A program made the position numbers and the translations under genes. From positions 12,772,001 through 12,836,000 of the forward strand of contig NC_053197.1 in the NCBI RefSeq assembly GCF_905163445.1: a DNA stretch of 64,000 bases, given 5' to 3'. Shown here piece by piece: positions 1 to 10,685 of the stretch. Every line of letters starts with the position of its first letter. Within the stretch, counting starts at the first letter, position 1. Source of the stretch: Pararge aegeria (lineage: Eukaryota > Arthropoda > Insecta > Lepidoptera > Nymphalidae). The notes beneath the pieces are model-generated. The model did not search any database, was not told where the DNA came from, and saw only the letters and a list, made by a program, of their open reading frames with translations.

Positions 1-77
1 ATTTCTGAATTTTATCTTGTATAATCTGGTGAGTGTCTTCGGCCGAGGCTAGTTACCACACTTCGATAAACACCAAA

Positions 78-145
78 ATTCAAATTCAAAATTTCTTTAT
101 TCATGTAGGCCTATTACAGGCACTTATGAAGCGTTCATAAAACAC
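78..145 (-). mobile_element. LINE 3' tail fragment (family C)
   Basis: The extreme 3' end of a non-LTR element in reverse orientation. It begins with the direct repeats AATTCAAATTCAAA and contains ATGTAGGCCTATTACAGG, closely matching the complement of the tail at 29.94-30.02 kb. No coding part remains. Confidence 0.6.
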
Positions 146-148
146 CCT

Positions 149-325
149 TCTAGACGTGCCGCTAAGCGATTTAGCGTTGGTTCAATGTCGCGTAGAAACC
201 TATTAGGGGAATGGGTAGTATTAATATAATTGCTATAATCCTTAAAGGTTATTATTCTATCTTAGACTGCATCATCACTTACCAGCAGGAGAAATTGCAG
301 TCAAAGGATAACTTGTAGTGGAATC
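149..325 (+). mobile_element. SINE family A, body and tail, 5' truncated
   Basis: Matches the body of family A (GCCGCTAAGCGATTTAGCG, then a TGTCGCGTAGAAACC-like block, then CTTAGACTGCATCATCAC) and the tail AACTTGTAGTGGAAT. The tRNA-like head seen in the copy at 24.0 kb is missing. Confidence 0.6.
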
Positions 326-329
326 AAAA

Positions 330-432
330 AGGAAACACACTTAACTCCGCAAAGTTGTAGGTGCGTGCCGGGACTCGAAATCAGTCCCCCTGAAAGGAAA
401 GCTGAACCCTTACCTACTAGGGTATCATAGCT
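330..432 (-). mobile_element. tRNA-derived SINE head (family G-like), partial
   Basis: In reverse complement it shows a head with CTAGTAGGTAAGGGTT followed by a degenerate B box around ATTTCGAGTCCCGGCACGCAC. It abuts the tail of the family A SINE, so two SINEs are joined here. Confidence 0.5.
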
Positions 433-499
433 TATCAATGGTATTGAGGAATTCAATAAGGACACGATTCGACCCCTCCAAACATTACTTTGCTCTAGA

Positions 500-1055
500 A
501 AGTAAGTTAAAGAAGCCACATCGCACCTATCTATTATGATTAGCGACTAAGTAAAAGACAACCATTACGTCAATCTCAACCAAAGAAAGTCCGCACAGTA
601 AAAATAGGTGAAAAGTAGGTGGTTTCTTAGCATTGATCGTAATGTCAATGTCAAAAGTTCCAAAAATTTTTTTTGTCCCCGAAGAACCGTGAACCGACGA
701 TCATCAACGATCATAGTTGGCGATCGATCGTGATGATGAGCGAAAATTAACGAGCAATACCCCTTTAATATGTTCTTTTCGCTATGTTACCTCGTATGAC
801 GTTCTAAGTAAAGTCAATTTCAACGATTCCTCTAAAAGGGTAAAAACTTAAATCATGTAATTTAAAATGTCAAGAAGGATTTCACAAACGCATTTCCAAT
901 TTTTTACTTGAATTAAAATCAGAATAACGCAAATGGAAAGCCCGTGCGGTTTTTGTGGTCTAATATAATCAATTAAAACCCGGACTTTAATTGGGAAGTT
1001 ACGAGGTAAATTTTTTCAGCGACATTAAGGTTATGATAATTAAAATTAGGTATCT
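500..1055. other. Unassigned intergenic stretch
   Basis: AT-rich sequence without a recognisable gene. The only local structure is a run of CGATCAT/CGATCGAT motifs near 697-735. Nothing else seen. Confidence 0.4.
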
Positions 1056-1060
1056 ATCTA

Positions 1061-1337
1061 ACTTGTGGTTAGGGCTTCGGATTCCCTTTCGGGGGACCGC
1101 GTTCGATGCCCAGAATGCACCAGTAACTCTTCGGAGTTAAATGTGTTTTTGTTTTATTCACGCAAGTAAAATATCACTTGTCCTAACGGTGAAGGAAAAC
1201 ATCGTGAGGAAACCTGCATGCCTGAGAGTTCTCCATAATATTCTCAACGGCGCGGCGTGTGAGTTCTACAAACCCTTCTCATCCTGAGTAGACCAGAATC
1301 CTGTATTAATGGGCCGGTAATGGATTGATAATGAGGA
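1061..1337 (+). mobile_element. SINE family G, near full length
   Basis: Head GTGGTTAGGGCTTCGG with a degenerate B box (GTTCGATGCCC), then the body GTGAAGGAAAACATCGTGAGG, ATGCCTGAGAGTTCTCCATAA and the 3' block ending near GGGCCGGTAATGG. The same blocks recur in about ten other copies in this window, some on the opposite strand. Confidence 0.8.
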
Positions 1338-1695
1338 TCTACCTACTTAATAACTGAACGAATTCCTATGAAGTATTGATATCTTTTACTTATTTTTTTA
1401 TCTTGTAACAAAATGCATAAGGTAAAGTTCCGTAGAAAGGCAACACAGAAAAGCAAAACGGATATGATCACGCGATTATTTACAATATCGTCATCATAAT
1501 ACTGAATATTATATAACAATAAACCTCCTTAAGCAACTGCGGATTGCAATTCCTATCCTAATCCATCTCCCCCGGATAAGGCAGTATGCCTATGTTGACA
1601 ATCTATCTTTATTATTACACAGTATAAAACAAAGTTCTTTTCCGCGTATGTCTGTTAGTCCGCTTACTCCTCCAAAACCTCCAACAGATTTTAAA

Positions 1696-2047
1696 ATAAA
1701 AAAAAAAAAAAAAAACATTTTATTTCAGGTCGGGGACCCATATACAAAATTTAACACAAAATAAATATACATATAAGACAGATTTTAAAAATAAACACAA
1801 AATAAATATAAGACCGATTTTAAAAATAAATGAATAAAGAGAAAAAAAAAAATTAATTAAAATCTACAATTAAAAATTACAATAAATTAAATTTCAATTA
1901 AAAAATTAATTAAATTTCAATTAAACTACTAAAAACTACTAAACTGAAAATTATTATCTGACTAACATACTTTTCCATTACTACTTAAACAAAAATGAAT
2001 TTTCATCTTCTTTCCATAATGAAGTTTACTTTCTTTTATAAAGTTTA

Positions 2048-2078
<31 letters not shown>

Positions 2079-2083
2079 TTTTT
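1696..2083. repeat. AT-rich low-complexity tract
   Basis: An A run of 18 near 1698-1715, repeated AAATTAATTAAA-type blocks, a (TA)n run at about 2045-2070 and a T run after it. No coding potential. Confidence 0.85.
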
Positions 2084-2111
2084 ATTGTTTTTATATGTGA
2101 TTTCATAATTG

Positions 2112-2332
2112 GACTTCCCTCAACTAAATAGGTACTGACAGAATACCAGCGTTGTGGGTACATTAGTATCCGGAGCATTAAGCTGAGTCAGAACCTTTTT
2201 ATTGGCACGACACATCATAGACTTAAGCTATTTATAATTAAGTACAAATTTTTTAAGTTACTCCGTATGTAAGTCTGTTTGTGTTGTTCTGGTAAATAAA
2301 CAAATTCTATTCTATTCTATTCTATTCTAAGT
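2112..2332 (+). mobile_element. LINE 3' end with (ATTCT)n tail
   Basis: A non-coding 3' UTR-like stretch ends in GGTAAATAAACAA followed by about five copies of ATTCT (about 2304-2329). The same type of pentanucleotide tail ends the LINE at 11.36 kb, which supports target-primed insertion. Confidence 0.6.
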
Positions 2333-2530
2333 AGAAAAATATATATTTCGCAACCTCGTCGACGAATAATTAAATTCTAAGATAGTAACCTCACTCTTTG
2401 TGTCGGAGCTGCTGTCAATTAGGACTATAGCAGTGAGAGAATAGATAATAAACCTGTGTTTACACACTTGTGCACTATAATAATATTTGTCAGGGGATTA
2501 AACACCATGGCCGAATACGGTCAAGAAAAA

Positions 2531-2806
2531 TTTTTTCAAGTAGACCTATTTTATAAGAACTTTTAAAACATCAAGTCAGTCTGTACCGTCAGTCACAGTC
2601 AGTGACTCTACCACCTATTTCGAAGACATATTCAACAATGAAGATGCCGGCAAGAAACTCAGCAGATTGCTATTTCCCAACATAATTTAACAATTTGATA
2701 ATCTTGAGAATTATTCTATCTTGTGAGCGATGAAAGCGGCGCGGCCTGCTTCCAAGCAGCCTCGTCGTTAAGAAATTCATCAATTGTACAGTAACCGCGA
2801 TTTTTT
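2531..2806 (-). mobile_element. LINE family D, 3' end
   Basis: Reverse copy of the 3' end seen at 5.7-5.97 kb: TTTCAAGTAGACC, GACTCTACCACC, GCCGGCAAGAAACTCAGCAG, then GCTTCCAAGCAGCCTCGTCG and AATTCATCAATTGTACAGTA, which correspond to the last residues of the family's reverse transcriptase. Diverged and without an open frame. Confidence 0.7.
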
Positions 2807-3150
2807 AAACAGTTCAGGGTTTTTTGTTTTTGCATCTAAATAAAGTACATAAAAGTTACATTCCATTCTAATCAAATTAAAAACCAGCTTCTATAATTTT
2901 AAGTCTGTTGAAAAAGAGAAATCCATCAGTCCAACGACCCTCGGAAGTCAAAAGAATGGAGAGAAAGGACCGGCAGTGGCGCGTTAACAGCCAGTGACGC
3001 ACGTACACACGTCTGGATATTCAAAACGTGTCCGGTGACGTCACTAGGAACGATGTCACAAATTTACATGAGTCGTTACCCAATGATATATTTTTATATG
3101 AAAGATAAGCGGTTATTGGATTGTAGTTGGCGTAACTTTGCGGAAATCCA

Positions 3151-3292
3151 TTCATTCATTCATTCACTGCCGCGTGCGGCAACAGCGGCTGGTCTACTCA
3201 GGATGAGAAGGGTTTGTAGAACTCACACGCCGCGCCGTTGAGAATATTATGGAGAACTCTCAGGCATGCAGGTTTCCTCACGATGTTTTTTT
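3151..3292 (-). mobile_element. SINE family G, 3' part
   Basis: Reverse complement of the 3' half of family G, including GGATGAGAAGGGTTTGTAGAA and CGGCGCGGCGTGTGAG, closely resembling the copy at 1.06-1.34 kb. It ends in a T run at about 3287-3300. Confidence 0.75.
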
Positions 3293-3392
3293 TTTTTTTT
3301 GCAGAAAAAAGCGGAAATCCATATAAACCAATGCTTATCATAGATATCACGGATCATGGCAAATCAAACTTTGGTTTAATTAACTAAATTAA

Positions 3393-3784
3393 AACCATTC
3401 ACCTGTTTAAACATCGCTTAAAGAATTATTACTTATCTATGTAATTGAGTAGTATGTAAGTTTATAATAGCATAAATATATATCACATATATCTATCATA
3501 GTATATATAAATTTATGTTGGTATTTGTGTAGTTACTATGTAAATGTAGTATGTATGTTCATGTAAGTTTATATTACATTTCTTTTTTTTTTGTTTTTTT
3601 TTGTAACTTACTTTATGCACCATCCATTTTCCACTCTTTTATCGGCTTCGTACGCTCAGGTTGCCTTTAAAAGATCACTTTTAGTGATAAGGCCGCCTTT
3701 GCACCCTAGCACTAAGTACTATTACTGTTTTCCTTGTATTTTCCTTTTTTTGTTGTGTTGCAATAAAGTTTTTCTATTCTATTG
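3393..3784 (+). mobile_element. LINE 3' end, near-identical to the copy at 11.36 kb
   Basis: Starts at ACCATTCACCTG, which in the 11.4 kb copy encodes the last part of a reverse transcriptase, and runs through the 3' UTR to CAATAAAGTTTTTCTATTC. Over about 390 bp I see only a few substitutions and poly-T length changes between the two copies, which lie in opposite orientation. Heavily 5' truncated. It carries the conserved 3' hairpin (ATCACT, loop, AGTGAT at 3674-3688) followed by AAGGCCGCC. Confidence 0.85.
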
Positions 3785-4200
3785 TAAATCTTAATTTGCT
3801 ATAAACTGTTACAATCAGACTAATCTGTGTGTTGTATAATATATATTTTTTTCCGATAAATGCAACGCAGCGGCCATTTGTTGAGACCATAAGTAGGAGT
3901 ATATAAAATAAACCACTGAGATATTTCTGATAGTGGTGGATTATCATATATGCTTGGTTTAACTTATGTCACACTAGTTGATAGCTGTATGAATATTATA
4001 TTATCACCACTATGTAGAATATGATGACTGTGTTGCTTATGAAACAAAACCATTTTATTCCACGGAAACCACCGTACCTTTTACCCCAGGACAAGTTAGC
4101 TTATGTGCTTAAAGATTTTAAACTATGATTTTCGTGGTTAATCAACTATTGGCAGTCCCGTCGTGACCACGATCCATGCAACTGGGAAGAAATATCGACG

Positions 4201-4234
4201 AATCCAAAAATATTATCGTGAATATTTTTGGATT
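4201..4234. repeat. Perfect 14-bp hairpin
   Basis: Arms 4201-4214 and 4221-4234 (AATCCAAAAATATT and its complement) around a 6-base loop. No surrounding repeat family recognised. Confidence 0.8.
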
Positions 4235-4941
4235 TGTCTACTTTCTCGAAATACACCCGTTGAACTATATTTAAATAAAGGTAATATGTGCTATTGCGGA
4301 ATATAAACCAATCCTGCCCTGATTTTATCCAGATCTATTGAGCCGTTCAGGTGTGATTAATTAACAAATATCTATCCAAACTTTTGCTTTTATAATGTAG
4401 ATATAGATTTACCACCATACTTATATTGCCGTTGTAACTAGTCATTGTACACAAGTCAAAATGTAACTTCTAAGCTGTTCAAATCGAATGTATCTATTAT
4501 TTAACATACAGGTAGGTAGTTAGGTACCTATTGGAGCTAGGTAGAAATATATATCTCACATTTTGTATATCGCTGACCAAACTGAAAGAATATTAAAATA
4601 TTTTGGACTGTAACAGTGATACCATAAGGTTTAAAATCGCACGTAACTAATCATCGCAATGGTATTTAATACAAATACGGCAAGAAATACTGCCTACCTA
4701 CGTCAAGCAATTGAAGCGCATCGTTTTTACATCAATACAAATGTTAATCTACCCAGTAAATCGGCACAGTCATTGAATTATCTAGCTATAAAAAGGCACT
4801 TTCTGGAACAATTAGGGTTACCAGATACCAGCCTTATTATCAGAGCAGTTCAAACATTATTCTGTAGGAATTACTTCATGAGAGACAGGCAAAAAAAAAT
4901 GGTTTCAACTTCTATAAAACTAACTGTAGTTGTCACAACAG

Positions 4942-5070
4942 CAAGTCTGTCTATTTGTAGTGACCTTAGTATAAAGTTACTCTGCAAACTATATACTAAG
5001 GTCTCTACAAATAGACAGACTTGACGTTTCAAAAGACCTTATGCCTACTTGAAATAAATGAATTTTAATT
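4942..5070 (+). mobile_element. Fold-back copy of LINE family D tail
   Basis: Arms 4942-4973 and 4992-5023 pair at 31 of 32 positions around an 18-base loop. Both arms contain the family D tail segment that reads TCTGTCTATTTGTAG; the right arm continues into CTTGAAATAAATGAATTTT, the family's normal 3' end. An inverted partial duplication at insertion explains it. Confidence 0.7.
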
Positions 5071-5327
5071 TTTTTTTTAATAAGTATTAACAATTTTAAT
5101 TTAAAATGCATATAAAAAATAAATCCTCCAAGTGTAGGTAAAAACACTAATAAAAAATTATAAAAATATAAGTATTAACAATTGACGGATCAAGCAAATG
5201 GCCCACCTGATGAAAAGTGAAGTGGAATTGAAATGAAAAACCGTCACCTATAAACAAATTATGGCAAATCAAGCTTTGGTTTCATTAAACTAAAGCCTAG
5301 TTTGTTATAAACTGCAAGGTTTAAATA

Positions 5328-5343
5328 GCAGCTGCAGCTGCAA
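5328..5343. other. Palindromic double CAGCTG motif
   Basis: GCAGCTGCAGCTGC contains two overlapping E-box-type sites in perfect dyad. It lies inside transposon sequence, so function is doubtful. Confidence 0.3.
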
Positions 5344-5394
5344 TCGAAACTATATTTATATAGCAGAAATGAGCTATACGGTCAATATATAAAC

Positions 5395-5966
5395 TTAAAT
5401 TACGCGAATCCCTCCGTGAGAAGTTTAAAGAAATAGGCATACTTACTGTAGCTCCACAATATATTTATAACAATATAGTATTTGTTACAACATATTAGTC
5501 TTTATAAACAAAAAGTGGACATAAACAGTCGAAATACAAGAAATGGTCATAAATTAGTGTCATCTGCATATCGTCTGCGAGAGGTACAGAAGTCATTTGT
5601 GGGATTGAGTATACGCTTTTATAATATGATTCCTAAGGTGATTTTGGACCTGCCAATGCACACGTTTCAAGAATTTGTTAAATCACATTTATTACAGCGA
5701 CGTTACTATACAATTGATGAATTTCTTAATGACAAGGTTGCTTGGAAGCATCCGGCTCCGCTTTCAGCTCTCACAAGAAAAATGAATGTTAAAATGTAAA
5801 TTGTTGATGTTGGAAAAGAGCAACTGCTGAGTTTCTTGCCGGCTTCTTCTCGGTAGAATCTGCCTTCCGGAACGGTGGTAGAGTCACTACAAACAGTCAG
5901 ATTTAACGTTTCAAAAGTGCTTATATTGGGCCTATTTGAAATAAATGAATTTTGAATTAGAATTTT
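5395..5966 (+). pseudogene. LINE family D reverse transcriptase C-terminus, broken
   Basis: The last part of a non-LTR retrotransposon ORF2, followed by its 3' UTR. One frame from about 5400 reads LRESLREKFKEIGILTVAPQ and stops at about 5478; the frame then shifts and continues from 5482 to a stop at 5797-5799. That second piece contains the segment RFYNMIPKVI, the pattern typical of the region just before the LINE reverse transcriptase terminus. Catalytic domains are absent because the element is 5' truncated. The 3' UTR ends in GAAATAAATGAATTTTGAATT. A partial 20-base target duplication (5231-5250 and 5967-5986) flanks it. Family level (Jockey or CR1 superfamily) is a guess; that it is a LINE is likely. 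Confidence 0.7.
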
Positions 5967-6069
5967 AAATGAAAAACCGTTGCCTATATGTTTATAGGCA
6001 ACGGTTGTTGCTCTGTTAAGCAACACTTCGCAAGGCATGAAACACCAGTGTTGCCCTGTGACCATTAAC

Positions 6070-7050
6070 CATCATAGCCTTGTAGCCTCACCAGCTACCA
6101 CGCCTAGAACACAGAATTTCTGTTTACAAAAAGCTCGACTACTTCTAACTATCTAGATCCATATCTAAAGAATCAAATATATCAAAGGCGCCGCACGCAG
6201 ATAAATTCCATACGCAAAATAGAAATTAAATGCTTCCATAACTTGACCACTCGGCTTAGACGATTCGGCAATTTTATTTAACTTAAGTTTCCGTTTATGT
6301 GAAAAGAAAAATTTAATAAGTTGCCCGAAAAATTATAAAATACGAGAAAAACAACAGGATTGGTATTTTGGTTGGGCACAAAATCCTAAAGCAAAAAAGT
6401 GCTATCTTTTTCTACGGCAAACATTACGAAACGGGGTTCAATAATTTTAGACCAAAGAGTTTTGCAAATGAAGTAAACTTTGCCGTCGGCAGACCGTTAG
6501 CTTAAGAGCTTTCTTATAATTTTTTTGGTTAAATACACATTCTCATCGCTGGGCTGTATGAAATCAGCAATTTACAAAATACCATATCCAGATTGATAAA
6601 AAAAAAGGCAACAAGACTACATGAACTTTGTAAAATTTAAACAAGCGCCATCTATGGTGTTCCCGTAAAACAACGTTGAAAGGTTTAGCATCAACGTCGT
6701 TGTCGTCTCACTTGCAAGGTTTACTACTTCCTTAGTGCGCCCGCGCAGCTCTCTACGGCAAACCTGAGCGTGGTGCCACTAGGTGGCGCTAGCGGCATTT
6801 GAAATTTAAATTACTCCTCATATAACGTAACTACTACTATTCATATAAATTATACTACAAACTTTTAAAAGTTTTAACTATAATTATAACTTTTACCTAT
6901 TCCTTTAAGAAAAATCTTGACTATACAATGTTCTTCCACTCAATTTTCCTCTTAAATGGAAACCAAAAGCAAGTTCAGCGACTGTCCATGAATTTTCCAG
7001 CAAAATTCTTGCACTCGAAAAGATAATAGGGTATTTGTAGAGTTGTAATA
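6070..7050. other. Unassigned stretch with one GC-rich segment
   Basis: No gene seen. About 6649-6800 is richer in GC and is bounded by GCGCCATCTATGGTG and, inverted, CCACTAGGTGGCGC, so it may be a small inverted-repeat element. The remainder is AT-rich with no recognised repeat. Confidence 0.3.
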
Positions 7051-7062
7051 GTTATATTGTAT

Positions 7063-7140
7063 GCATTGCCTTTTACGTCTTGGTTGCCTGGAACAGATCG
7101 CTATGGTCTGATAAGGCTACAAAATTGTACCCTATATATA
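7063..7140 (+). mobile_element. LINE 3' UTR fragment with conserved hairpin region
   Basis: GGTTGCCTGGAACAGATCGC followed by GATAAGGCTACAAAATTGTACC matches the block shared by about ten LINE tails in the window. The hairpin's right arm is mutated here. Confidence 0.6.
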
Positions 7141-7276
7141 ACCTCTAGTATTTCTGTGTTGGTTCTAACCCGCCACTTTCAATTGCCTTGTTTACGATTT
7201 GAGGTAAATAATAAGAGTAACTTCTTTAATTTGAAGCCCGCTAATCCGCACTGAATTTATTGATTACTTTAAGCGA

Positions 7277-7460
7277 TTTAAATATCACTTGCTCTAAACG
7301 GTGAAGGAAAACATCGTGAGGAAATTCGCACTTGGCCAGCTTGGTAGACTACGACCTAAAACCTTCTCACTCTGAGAGGAGACCCGTGCCCAGTTGTGGG
7401 CCTACGATGCCACAATCGTAGGCCCACAACTGATGATCATTTCATCATGATTGGTCCGCA
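7277..7460 (+). mobile_element. SINE family G 3' part with fold-back end
   Basis: Contains GGTGAAGGAAAACATCGTGAGG-like sequence, the block ending in GAGGAGACCCGTGCCC, then an exact 17-bp inverted pair (7391-7407 and 7416-7432, loop of 8). The arms are the normal family sequence AGTTGTGGGCC copied back on itself. Confidence 0.65.
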
Positions 7461-8007
7461 TGAAATAGGTGGAAGGTTTTATTAATCCAGCTCTACCATG
7501 TGAAAGCAGATAACTTCGTCACACAACAATTGAAACTCTATAAGAGCTGTATAATAGATGCAGTAAAGCTATACGAGAGTTCCAAAGCCATTAATCAGTT
7601 CTAATATCTAATGTTTGTTATCTTTTCGTGCTAGTTATAGGCTACTATGCCGTGATTATACCGACAGATTGTGTGCCACAATTACTGTCAATCAATCAAA
7701 AATTATCTCAACGTGACCGCTATGTGGTATTTTTAAGACGACATGTAAACATGGAGTTACCATTTCATAATATCAGAACATACATGTAAGTAATTTGGTT
7801 TTTTTTATGTTGCAGTTAAAACGTAGCTATAGGTTTGCCTTGCCAAAATGACGTGGCGCGGACAATTTGACGTTTTTCATTCAGATTTCATATAAAACAC
7901 ATGTAATAAGTTTAGTTTTGTTGAAAATGACGCGTGCGCGAAATAAATGAGCCCAGCGAACGTCCGCTTGGCAGATCGTTTGTTGTGTTTTAAAAGGAGT
8001 ATTTTTT

Positions 8008-8300
8008 TTTTATTCCACTACAAGTTATCCCAGGACTGAAATCCCTCCCGGTTGATTAAGTGATGATGTAGTCTGAGATGGTAACGGGCTAATCTGTTAG
8101 GGGTAAATATGGGATATATATCAAGCTCATACACCTAAACGGTTTCTTCGCGACATCGTACCGGAACTAAATCTTTTAGCGGCACGTCTTTGTCTGTGAA
8201 AACTAGCCACGGACTCCCAATAGACCAGGCCAGCGAAAATTCGGAAATTTTTAATTGAGGCAATTTGCTTCGCCAGGGAGGTCGTCGAAGTCTTATTTTG
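8008..8300 (-). mobile_element. SINE family A
   Basis: Reads in reverse: tail block CCACTACAAGTTATCCC, AAGTGATGATGTAGTCTGAG, GCGACATCGTACCGGAAC, TTAGCGGCACGTCTTTGTC, AACTAGCCACGG, and the remnant of the pre-head spacer. The tRNA-like head region is degraded. Confidence 0.75.
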
Positions 8301-8489
8301 ATGTTTTTTCTATGGAATAAAAGCAATAAACATTAAAATGTCCGCCCCACGTTCTTACGTGAAATATCTTTGATTTGTCAATCACACTATCCTTTAATAA
8401 ATACCCTGTCCCTTGGAAGCAAGTTAATCTCATCAAAATAGGTTCTGTGGTTCTGTTTAAGTTTTTATTTATTTAAATTTAAGTTATTG

Positions 8490-8715
8490 TGAAGACCTCC
8501 CTAGTGAAGGTAGGAGTTGTGTGTTCTTTTAAGTAGGAGTCCCAGGTTCGTTGACCATCAGGGCAGAATTTTCTCTAGTCTGGCATGCCGGTAAGCAATT
8601 TAGCGTTCGGTATGATACCGTGTAGAAACCGGTTGGTTGATGGGTTTAATATTCGAGTAACTGTGACATCTCTGACAGGTTAGCCCGCTACCATCTTAGA
8701 CTGCAGGATCACACT
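8490..8715 (+). mobile_element. SINE family A, diverged
   Basis: A weak head-like segment near 8497-8570 (GACCTCCCTAGTG, CAGGTTCGTTGACC) precedes the family A body: GCCGGTAAGCAATTTAGCG, ACCGTGTAGAAACC, GACAGGTTAGCCCGCTACC, TTAGACTGCAGGATCAC. Confidence 0.55.
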
Positions 8716-9065
8716 ACTCCTGTATTTATAATATTAATGTGGAGTTTGCATTGAAAAGTATGTTTATTTCGACAAATAAAGATACTGCCAAACTAAATAT
8801 AAAGTCAGACGACAGTAACGCGAAAATAACGACCGGAAATAAAACCCGTGACGGTGGCGGGCCTCTGCTAAGTGTGCCAGTTAAAAAGCATTAAATTTTA
8901 TGACTCTATAAATAATTTTATTACCTATCAATTATTATATCACTTACCTACTAATAGGGTACAATAAATACATTCCTATAAATTATTAAATCATATAAAA
9001 TACAAAATATAATTCGTTCGTTAAGTTAAATTTACTAAATATGTTTTTATAAATTAAAATATGGT

Positions 9066-9183
9066 AGAGACACACATACACCCACACACGCACACACTAC
9101 CCACACACACTACCCACGCACATGCACGCGCACACACATAAACATACACACACGCATGCTCGCACACACACATGAACACTCAC
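9066..9183. repeat. (CA)n-rich microsatellite
   Basis: Imperfect CA/CACACA repeats with interspersed TACC, GCACGC and CATG, about 118 bp. Confidence 0.9.
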
Positions 9184-9185
9184 CC

Positions 9186-9345
9186 TTATAAACATAATAA
9201 ATTGTATTTTGTTTTTTCTCTAATCTTAATACACATATGGGAAGACACTGACCCCCAAGACACGGAATATCCTAGTTTGGGGGTCCAGGGTAATTTTAGA
9301 AAAAACATTGTACTTTTAAGCAAATAAAAACTTTTATTATTATTA
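9186..9345 (+). mobile_element. LINE 3' end with (ATT)n tail
   Basis: Ends in GCAAATAAAAACTTTTATTATTATTAT, a typical LINE tail. Just upstream is a 9-bp stem (9250-9258 GACCCCCAA and 9277-9285), which could be the 3' recognition hairpin. Short and non-coding. Confidence 0.5.
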
Positions 9346-9379
9346 TAAATCCCCACACCTACTGCTAGACACAAGCCTC

Positions 9380-10200
9380 TCCCCGCATTGGCGAGAGGGA
9401 TGTGGAGTTAGGGAGGCCACCAACCCACCATGGTACACCTGTGTAGTTTGGTGGGCTTAAAATATTATTATGACGGCATTACTAATGACAATAAAAGGTA
9501 CTCTCCGAGCAGGGGGGTGAACTAGCTTGATCCTGACCAAAAGCTTGCACAGAGAACTTCTTGACATACTTGGGTTAGGTATTTAATTAAAGCACAATAA
9601 TGATATACTAATAGTGCTAATAATAATGTTTAAAACACTTTACTATAGGTATAATAATAGTTCTTTACCAACCTTGAAATATCCGCTAAAGTAGCAATTT
9701 TGGAATACAATAAAACCTTTCCCACTTCATAAGAAAACTTTAAGAGCTATTCCAGACTATTCCAGACTCTACTCCAGACCAGAAGCCGGGTACGAATACT
9801 CTCTAAAGTACTCAGTTCGATTGTTATTCATTTGGAAAATAAAAATAGACAAACACTTTACAGACAAATCAAGCGGAAGACAACTTTATTTATTACGTAT
9901 AAAATCTGATTCCTTTTATCTTACGTTCGAAAAACCGGCTACAAATTAAGCATAATAAAAAATCCTGTGCAATTCTATAACAATAGCCTATACTATAAAT
10001 TAAGATGGATATAGAAGAGTATTAGAATTTAATGTGAGGTTTATTATTTTTTTACCGAGTTATTAAATAACTTATATTACATTTTATTCAGTTTCCATAA
10101 CTAAAGCAAATGTTTAATGTATTCGATCTCATTCTCTCGCCGACCTTATTCTATAAATTTCACATCGTGAAGCATTTTCGTTTCACCGATCTATTCTAAA
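9380..10200. other. Unassigned intergenic stretch
   Basis: 9360-9480 is slightly GC-rich and holds CATTGGCGAGAGGGATGTGG and TTTGGTGGGCTT; I do not recognise it. The rest is AT-rich. It would be intronic if the exon at 10.2-10.7 kb continues downstream on the minus strand. Confidence 0.3.
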
Positions 10201-10217
10201 GAAGTTTCACTATAAAA

Positions 10218-10685
10218 CTATTTAAATGAATCACTAAAACGTACCTTTCGAAGTCCTCTACTAGCATCCGGACTGGGTAGGTAGAAGTCAACGATCCCCA
10301 GCAGGCAGTCGTCACACCGACACACATCACTCGGCAACGAGGACATTGATCCAAAACTGCTGCAGCTGTCCAACGAATCCGTACGCACCAACCTTCCCGT
10401 GCTCAATGCTTCCATTTTCGCCACAAGCAACGATTCCATCAGCGACCGCGGTCTCGCTGGGGACCGGGAACGACGCGGGAAGTCAGGAGACAAAGACAAA
10501 GTCCGGTCCAATGGATCAGGGGACAAGGGTCGGTGGCGCGAGAAGTCTAGAGATAGGTCCGGGGATATTGCGCGACGTGTTATGCTAGGGGACATCTGGC
10601 AGGGGACTAGGTCGCCCGAGCCCGCACGCGATAGTGGCGGAGTAACGCTATGGCGATGTGACGATGCCATCTTGGACGCCCGCAT
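10218..10685 (-). CDS. Putative host exon, Ser/Pro/Arg-rich protein of unknown family
   Basis: The only stretch that looks like host coding DNA. It is markedly GC- and CpG-rich in an AT-rich setting. The open frame extends upstream to 10727 without an in-frame ATG; the first ATG is at 10685-10683, and a second at 10670-10668 has the better context (AAG before, G after). Counting from the first ATG (155 codons), the N-terminal two thirds are rich in Ser-Pro pairs and Arg, including a four-fold pattern SPDL/SPDP/SPDF near residues 40-70, as in low-complexity phosphorylated proteins. A compact C-terminal segment has CRCDDC at about residues 122-127 followed by LLGIVDFYLPSPDA. The frame reads to a stop at 10218, but an AAG|GTACGT donor at 10245/10244 falls at a codon boundary, so the last eight codons are probably intronic. 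I cannot name the family and saw no partner exon. It is most likely a first coding exon. Confidence 0.55.
   Translation of the reverse strand: MRASKMASSHRHSVTPPLSRAGSGDLVPCQMSPSITRRAISPDLSLDFSRHRPLSPDPLDRTLSLSPDFPRRSRSPARPRSLMESLLVAKMEALSTGRLVRTDSLDSCSSFGSMSSLPSDVCRCDDCLLGIVDFYLPSPDASRGLRKVRFSDSFK
10239..10247 (-). other. Candidate 5' splice donor
   Basis: In the minus orientation AAG|GTACGT, with the exon ending at 10245. It closes the 10.2-10.7 kb exon in phase 0. The match to the insect donor consensus is good, but no acceptor was identified. Confidence 0.5.

Larger units (their letters stand above)
5177..6065. mobile_element. Hairpin-bearing DNA element split by a LINE
   Basis: Left end 5177-5250 carries AAGCAAATGGCCCACCTGATG, shared with 32.13 kb and, inverted, with 23.6 kb. 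The right part 5967-6065 carries a perfect 14-bp hairpin (5975-5988 and 5993-6006, loop TGTT) and GTGTTGCCCTGTG, shared with 32.2 kb. The segment AAATGAAAAACCG occurs at 5231-5243 and again at 5967-5979, on either side of a family D LINE, and looks like its target-site duplication. Probably a non-autonomous Helitron or MITE; class unproven. Confidence 0.55.

Noticed and set aside
4659..5024. 121-codon open frame with a good start context
   Set aside because: Its last third runs through the LINE D fold-back and the first part has no recognisable domain; better read as chance.
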